Assembly (NCBI RefSeq): GCF_035942955.1
Contig: NZ_DASZCQ010000296.1
Coordinates: forward strand, 1 to 24,962
Reading direction: 5' to 3'
DNA length: 24,962 nucleotides
Source: DASYTH01 sp035942955
Lineage (GTDB): Bacteria; Actinomycetota; Actinomycetes; Mycobacteriales; Pseudonocardiaceae
Shown: piece by piece, positions 21,010 to 24,962 of the stretch
Layout of the letters: every line of letters begins with the position of its first letter
How positions within the stretch are numbered: position 1 is the first letter of the stretch
The notes under the pieces: model-generated
The model's database searches: none
Seen by the model: only the letters and a program-made list of their open reading frames with translations
Told to the model about the DNA's origin: nothing
Translations under genes and position numbers: made by a program

Positions 21010-21368
21010 CGTCCAGGGAGACCACCGACGAGGAGAACCCGGCCCAGGCGGTCGGCGCGGCCGGCCCGCGCGGCGCCCTGGCCCGCTACCGGATCATGGC
21101 CTACGTCGTCGGTGTCGGCCTGCTCGCGCTGTGCGCCGCCATGGTGCTCGACTACGGCTTCGGCCAGGACCAGTACACCAAGATCGTCGGCCCGGTCCAC
21201 GGCTTCCTCTACATCGTGTACTTCCTGGCCACCGTCGACCTGGCGCTCAAGGCCCGCTGGTCGATCAGGGGCACCCTGCTCGTCCTGCTCGCCGGCATGA
21301 TCCCGTTCGTCTCCTTCATCGCCGAGCGCCGCGTGTCGCACAAGGTCCGCCAGGGCGTCGCGCTGTGA
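21006..21368 (+). CDS. DUF3817 integral membrane protein
   Basis: 120 residues. A charged 27-residue N-terminus is followed by three membrane helices at about 31-48, 61-79 and 87-105. The G-P-V-H-G-F-L-Y-I-V-Y-F-L-A-T motif is the hallmark of DUF3817. Function is unknown. It starts inside the stop of the gene before it (ATGA) and its own stop overlaps the GTG of the next gene (GTGA), so the three form a tightly coupled operon. This pairing with the preceding two-helix protein is common in actinobacteria (recollection). Confidence 0.9.
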   Translation: MTSRETTDEENPAQAVGAAGPRGALARYRIMAYVVGVGLLALCAAMVLDYGFGQDQYTKIVGPVHGFLYIVYFLATVDLALKARWSIRGTLLVLLAGMIPFVSFIAERRVSHKVRQGVAL

Positions 21369-21983
21369 CCGAGCCCGACCCGGCCGCCGCCGGCAACGCC
21401 TGCCGCGCCGCCCACACCCGGCTGCTGACCACCGCGTCCGACATCGACGACGCCACCGCCCGCCGCCCGAGCCGCCTGCCCGGCTGGACGATCGGCCACG
21501 TCCTCACCCACCTGGCCCGCAACGCCGACGGCCACACCCGCCGGCTCGAGGGCGCGCTGCGCGGCGAGGATGTTCCGCGCTACCCGGACGGCATGGCGCG
21601 GCGACCGCGAGATCGAGGAGGGCGCCGGCCGCCCGGCCCGCGAGCTGATCGCCGATCTCGCCGACTCCGCGCAGCGCCTCGAGGACGTCTGGGAACGCTG
21701 CGCCGCGGCCGGCTGGCCGCATCCCGACTTCCACGGCGACGACCACTGGCCACCCTCCGGCAGCCCGCTGCGCCGCCTGCGCGAGGTCGAGGTCCACCAT
21801 GTCGACCTTGGCCTGGGCTACGAACCCGCCGACTGGCCGGACCTCTACGTAACCTGGGAGCTGCCCAACGCCCTGCGCCGCCTCCCCGACCGCCTGTCCG
21901 CCCCCGACTCCCGCCACCTCCTCGCCTGGCTCACCGGCCGCGCCGATCTCCCCACCGACCTCAACCCCGGCCCCTGGATGTAG
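21365..21983 (+). pseudogene. Maleylpyruvate isomerase family mycothiol-dependent gene, frameshifted
   Basis: The N-terminal part (from GTG 21365) reads L-P-G-W-T-I-G-H-V-L-T-H-L-A-R-N-A-D-G, the metal-binding helix of mycothiol-dependent DinB-fold enzymes. It runs in one frame to about Y-P-D-G-M-A (21582-21600). The rest, R-E-I-E-E-G-A-G-R-P to E-V-E-V-H-H-V-D-L-G-L-G-Y and the TAG at 21983, is in another frame. Adding two bases in the GCGCGGCGA stretch near 21598-21604 would restore one 206-residue protein, so a lost CG dinucleotide is likely. Family members use mycothiol and a Zn site (His plus Glu-x3-His). It may be a true mutation or an assembly error in GC-rich DNA. Confidence 0.88.
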
Positions 21984-22061
21984 GTCGTAACGCTCTTCCA
22001 TTCGCCGTCGATGCGACGGATCAGAGCACGTGGATCCCGGCCGTTCCAAGAAGGACTGCCC

Positions 22062-22595
22062 ATGCATGCGCAGCGCGTGGCCCTCGCTATCGCCGCCGCG
22101 GTAGGAATGATCTGCACATTTCTCCCATGGGTGAGCGCCCCCTTCCTTGGATCCCTCGACGGCACGAGGGGAAATGGCTGGATCACGTTCGCGCTGTGCG
22201 GAGCAGCCCTCTTGTGCGCGATCCTTGGTGACTTGCGAGCCGAGCTCACGGCGGCGGCGCACATCCTCAGCGCGGCCTTCGGAGTCGGCGCGTGCCTACT
22301 CGCGCTATGGAACATCATCCAGATCAACGCCGAGACTGCCGATACGTCGCTCGGCGGATTGGTCAGCGTCGGTGCGGGTCTCTATCTGCTCGCCGTGTCC
22401 GGAATGGCAATCGCGCTGTTGCCGTCCTTTGTTCATGGATCACCGGTGCGCCGGCTTCCGCCATCCGGCCCGTGGTCAGTTCCACCCCCTGGGTCCTGGT
22501 CCGCGCCGCACCCGCCACCGGCTGCCTGGCCGCCACCACAGCCACCATGGCCGCAGCAACCCCCACCGGCATCGCGGCCACCGGCGAATGGCTGA
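22062..22595 (+). CDS. Four-helix membrane protein with Pro/Trp-rich tail
   Basis: 177 residues from ATG 22062, which has AAGGA 6 nt upstream; the in-frame start at 22011 has none. Helices are at about 6-27, 40-56, 63-86 and 99-120, with a short outer loop 28-39. The tail (127-177) is rich in Pro, Trp and Gln, probably cytoplasmic and disordered. Codon use is less GC-biased than in its neighbours (several TTT, ATT, CTA, TCT codons), which hints at recent acquisition or weak selection. Function is unknown. It resembles in layout, not clearly in sequence, the proline-rich four-helix protein at 10474-11550. Confidence 0.72.
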   Translation: MHAQRVALAIAAAVGMICTFLPWVSAPFLGSLDGTRGNGWITFALCGAALLCAILGDLRAELTAAAHILSAAFGVGACLLALWNIIQINAETADTSLGGLVSVGAGLYLLAVSGMAIALLPSFVHGSPVRRLPPSGPWSVPPPGSWSAPHPPPAAWPPPQPPWPQQPPPASRPPANG

Positions 22596-22629
22596 CCACC
22601 ACGAGTAGCCGGCACCTTAAGCTGGGCCG

Positions 22630-23775
22630 GTGAAGATCCACGGGGACGCGGAGGACGGGTTCGGCCGGGTGGTGGATGTGTTCGCCGGGAACCTGGCGTC
22701 GGGGCGGGATGTGGGGGCGGGGGTGACGCTGTACGCCGGCGGCCGCAAGGTGGTCGACGTGTGGGGTGGGGTGGCCGATGTGCGCAGCGGGCGGCCGTGG
22801 ACGGCGGACACTCCGGCGGTGGTGTTCTCCTGCAGCAAGGGAATCCTGGCGATTCTGGCGTACCTGCTCGTGCAGCGGGGGCGGCTGGAGCTGGACGCGC
22901 CGGTGGCCCGATACTGGCCGGAGTTCGCCGGGAACGGCAAGGGGGACATCCGGGTGCGGTGGTTGCTCAGCCACCGGGCCGGGCTGCCGGCGGTGGACCG
23001 GGACCTGACGCTGGACGAGGTGCTCGCGTGGGAGCCGGTGATCGAGGCGCTCGAGGCGCAGGCGCCGCTGTGGCAGCCCGGGACCGCGCACTGCTACCAC
23101 GGGATGACCTACGGGTGGCTGGTCGGTGAGGTGATCCGCCGGATCACCGGGAAGATGCCGGGCCGGTTCCTGGCCGACGAGGTCGCCGCGCCGCTGGGGC
23201 TGCGGACCTGGATCGGGCTGCCGGCGTCGGAATACGGGTCGGTGGCCTGGCTGCTGCCGCCGCCGGCGGAGGACCCCGAGGAGCAGGTCCATCCGGTGAT
23301 CGACCGGGCGTTCACGATGAGCGGGGCGTTCGGGTTCCCGGTCGCCGACGGCGAGGTCAGCTTCAACGCCCCGGCCATCCAGGCCGCGGAGATCCCCGGG
23401 GCGGGCGGGGTCAGCACCGCGGGCGGCCTGGCCCGGCTCTACGCCGGCTGCGTGTCGGCCATCGCCGGGCCGCCGCTGCTGACCAGGGCGTCGATCGACG
23501 ACGCGGTCACCGTCCAGTCGTCAGGGCCGGAGCTGTTCGAGCGGGTGGACAACGGCGCCCGGTGGGGAACCGGCTTCATGATCGACTCTCCGCCGTGGCG
23601 GCCCTTGCTCGGGCCGCGCAGCTTCGGGCACGACGGCGCGGGCGGCCAGCTCGCCTTCGCGGACGACGAGTTCGAGGTCGGGTTCGCCTACGTCAACAAC
23701 CGGATGGGCGGGGCATCCGACGACCGGGCCAACGGCCTGACCGCCGCCGTGCGTGCCTGCGTCGAACGGGGCTGA
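22630..23775 (+). CDS. Serine hydrolase, beta-lactamase/EstB family
   Basis: 381 residues with no signal peptide, so probably cytoplasmic. The S-x-x-K motif is S-C-S-K (Ser67 nucleophile, Lys70). Tyr156 in C-Y-H-G fills the Y-x-N position, with Gly for Asn, as in EstB-like family VIII esterases. H-D-G (334-336) replaces the K-T-G triad. Such enzymes hydrolyse esters and sometimes beta-lactams slowly; transesterases such as LovD belong to the same fold. The GTG at 22630 lacks a clear ribosome site. It converges with the methyltransferase gene, with one base between stop codons. A link to a natural-product cluster at the right edge is possible but unproven. Confidence 0.9.
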   Translation: MKIHGDAEDGFGRVVDVFAGNLASGRDVGAGVTLYAGGRKVVDVWGGVADVRSGRPWTADTPAVVFSCSKGILAILAYLLVQRGRLELDAPVARYWPEFAGNGKGDIRVRWLLSHRAGLPAVDRDLTLDEVLAWEPVIEALEAQAPLWQPGTAHCYHGMTYGWLVGEVIRRITGKMPGRFLADEVAAPLGLRTWIGLPASEYGSVAWLLPPPAEDPEEQVHPVIDRAFTMSGAFGFPVADGEVSFNAPAIQAAEIPGAGGVSTAGGLARLYAGCVSAIAGPPLLTRASIDDAVTVQSSGPELFERVDNGARWGTGFMIDSPPWRPLLGPRSFGHDGAGGQLAFADDEFEVGFAYVNNRMGGASDDRANGLTAAVRACVERG

Positions 23776-23776
23776 G

Positions 23777-24547
23777 TCAGGACGCCTCCAGCATGACCGC
23801 GTGCGGCCGGGTGAGGTACGGGGTCCAGTAGTCCTCGCCGAAGTGGCCGACACCGGTGTCGCTGACGGTGAAGTGGTGCCAGGTGAGCGAGGTGAAGCCG
23901 GCGGTCTTGGCGGCCACCTCGTAGGTGGTCGGCGACCACCAGTAGGCGTCCACGTCGATGGGGGTGGCCGCGGGGTCGTTGAACCAGGCGTGCAGGTGCA
24001 CCGGTGTGCCCTCGACGGGCGGGTGGACGTTCGCGGTGAGGCGCATGTTGAACCGGTCGTAGTAGCCGCGTTCGATGTCGTGGTCGGCGTAGTCGGGGTT
24101 GAGCGTGGCGGCGATGAACCGGCCGCCCTCGCGCAGGACGGTGCGCGCGGTGGTGAACATGCCGGTCAGCCTGGCGACGCTGGGGGCGTAGGGCAGCGCG
24201 TAGCAGCTCAGCACCAGGTCCATGGTGCCGGCCAGGTCGAGCAGATGGTCGGTGCTGACGTCGGCAAGGCGGTAGGTGATGCCCATCGGCTCGGCGTCCT
24301 CGGCGTCCTGGGCCAGCTCGAGCATGCCGGCGGAGTCGTCCACGCCGACCACCCGGCCGGCGCCCCAGCGGGCGAGGTGCTGAGCGTAGCGGCCGGCTCC
24401 GCAACCGAGGTCGAGCGCGGCGAGGCCGGTCACGTCGCCGGCGGCGACGCGAAATGAATGCAATTCGACCTCCTCGCGCAGCGGCAGAACGTGCGGATAC
24501 GAGGGGTAGGACTTGGCGACGGTGTCGAACTGGCTGTTGCTGGTCAC
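23777..24547 (-). CDS. Class I SAM-dependent methyltransferase
   Basis: 256 residues. Motif I is L-D-L-G-C-G-A-G-R (45-53), the acidic loop after strand 2 is V-G-V-D-D-S (67-72), and motif IV is D-L-V-L-S-C-Y-A-L-P-Y-A (110-121). The N-terminus F-D-T-V-A-K-S-Y resembles small-molecule methyltransferases such as the toxoflavin ToxA type. The C-terminal half (about 150-256) is Tyr/Trp/His-rich, likely the acceptor pocket. The GTG at 24547 has AAAGGAA about 6 nt upstream. The oxygenase gene lies 90 bp upstream on the same strand, so they may be co-transcribed. The methyl acceptor is unknown; a hydroxylated amino acid or peptide is one guess from context. Confidence 0.9.
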   Translation of the reverse strand: MTSNSQFDTVAKSYPSYPHVLPLREEVELHSFRVAAGDVTGLAALDLGCGAGRYAQHLARWGAGRVVGVDDSAGMLELAQDAEDAEPMGITYRLADVSTDHLLDLAGTMDLVLSCYALPYAPSVARLTGMFTTARTVLREGGRFIAATLNPDYADHDIERGYYDRFNMRLTANVHPPVEGTPVHLHAWFNDPAATPIDVDAYWWSPTTYEVAAKTAGFTSLTWHHFTVSDTGVGHFGEDYWTPYLTRPHAVMLEAS

Positions 24548-24637
24548 CGCAGATTCCTTTCGAAGACGGGTTGAGCGCGGCCGCCAATCTCGTGAAATGC
24601 ACGACGCCGCGGTGAAGAAATCCTCATCCTTTCGTGA

Positions 24638-24962
24638 TTACGTCATGACCTGGCTGAGCACACTCGATCGAGCCTCGCGAGACCGGCGCAGATCCCGGGC
24701 GATGCACACCCGCTTGAGCCACCGGTCGGTGCCGTCGTAGCGGGCCCTGAACGGGCGCCGCCCGTGCACCACCTTGTGGTTGTTCAAAAAGCAGTAGTCG
24801 CCCGCGGCGAGGGTGACGTCGCGCAGCGCGCCGGTGAGCCCGGCGGCCAGCCTGGCCAGCGCCGCGGCCGCGGCCCGGTCGGCGGGATCGGCCGGCCTCC
24901 AGTAGTAGGCGTCGGCCCGGAGGTACGGCGTGCGCCGGTCGCCGTACAGCACGGCGACCGGC
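24638..24962 (-). CDS. TauD/VioC-AsnO-like Fe(II)/2-oxoglutarate oxygenase (partial, C-terminal part)
   Basis: Only the last 108 or so residues are in the window; the start lies to the right. The visible part has L-N-N-H-K-V-V-H-G-R-R-P-F, whose second His is the distal iron ligand in clavaminate-synthase-like enzymes, and then Y-D-G-T-D-R-W-L-K-R, carrying the Arg residues that bind 2-oxoglutarate. This ending closely recalls arginine/enduracididine beta-hydroxylases (VioC type) and asparagine oxygenase AsnO, which make beta-hydroxylated amino acids for non-ribosomal peptides. The first iron ligands (H-x-D/E) are out of view. It stops with TAA at 24638. The methyltransferase follows after 90 bp of lower-GC DNA. 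Confidence 0.85.
   Translation of the reverse strand, partial: PVAVLYGDRRTPYLRADAYYWRPADPADRAAAAALARLAAGLTGALRDVTLAAGDYCFLNNHKVVHGRRPFRARYDGTDRWLKRVCIARDLRRSREARSSVLSQVMT

Noticed and set aside
1..24962. CRISPR arrays, tRNA, rRNA and transposase genes
   Set aside because: None were seen by eye on either strand; the three-copy repeat lacks spacers and is intercistronic, so it is not CRISPR.

Overview
The window is very GC-rich chromosomal DNA from an actinobacterium, most likely of the Pseudonocardiales (inference). Supporting signs are frequent GTG starts, a mycothiol-dependent maleylpyruvate isomerase-type gene, several conserved actinobacterial membrane proteins, and TTGTCCACA-type DnaA boxes. 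It holds about 22 intact or edge-cut genes, one frameshifted gene and a duplicated pair of gene fragments. No tRNA, rRNA, CRISPR array or transposase gene was seen.

Left third (1-8.1 kb): a cell-surface and regulatory block. It has a zinc-ribbon single-pass protein with a glycan-binding-like ectodomain, an alpha/beta hydrolase, a secreted seven-bladed propeller with choice-of-anchor-D domains, and a single-pass protein with cytoplasmic Ig-like domains and a coiled coil. An orphan LuxR regulator with a degenerate receiver and a NarL-type response regulator follow. This gene company resembles the flank of an actinobacterial phage-tail-like (contractile injection) locus; that is inference, since no tail gene is in the window. 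Between hydrolase and propeller gene a recent tandem duplication has left fragments of both 3' ends.

Middle (8.1-16.7 kb): the response regulator is fed by a large PDZ-GAF-HisKA_3 membrane kinase just upstream. A proline-rich four-helix membrane protein and a Nudix hydrolase come next. Then follows an acyl-CoA module: a TetR repressor divergent from an LCAD-like acyl-CoA dehydrogenase plus alpha-methylacyl-CoA racemase operon, and a convergent crotonase-fold gene. The racemase would make the 2S-methyl-acyl-CoA that the dehydrogenase oxidises, which suggests methyl-branched acyl-CoA breakdown. The 676-bp convergent gap between racemase and crotonase gene is full of inverted and direct repeats and carries two perfect DnaA boxes.

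Right third (16.7-25 kb): a 53-residue membrane protein, an unknown 159-residue protein, a secreted lytic transglycosylase, the AmmeMemoRadiSam B and radical-SAM pair, a translationally coupled trio (SURF1-like-length membrane protein, DUF3817 protein, frameshifted MDMPI gene), a lower-GC membrane protein, a beta-lactamase-fold hydrolase, a SAM methyltransferase, and the C-terminus of a VioC/AsnO-like 2-oxoglutarate oxygenase. The last two may be the edge of a natural-product cluster.

The most striking non-coding signal is an 84-93 bp repeat present three times (1035, 8107 and 19443 as its first base). Each copy begins exactly on the TGA stop codon of one gene. In two copies it ends in the Shine-Dalgarno sequence of the next gene. 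It folds into two hairpins, with compensatory base changes between copies, and the second hairpin would hide that Shine-Dalgarno sequence.
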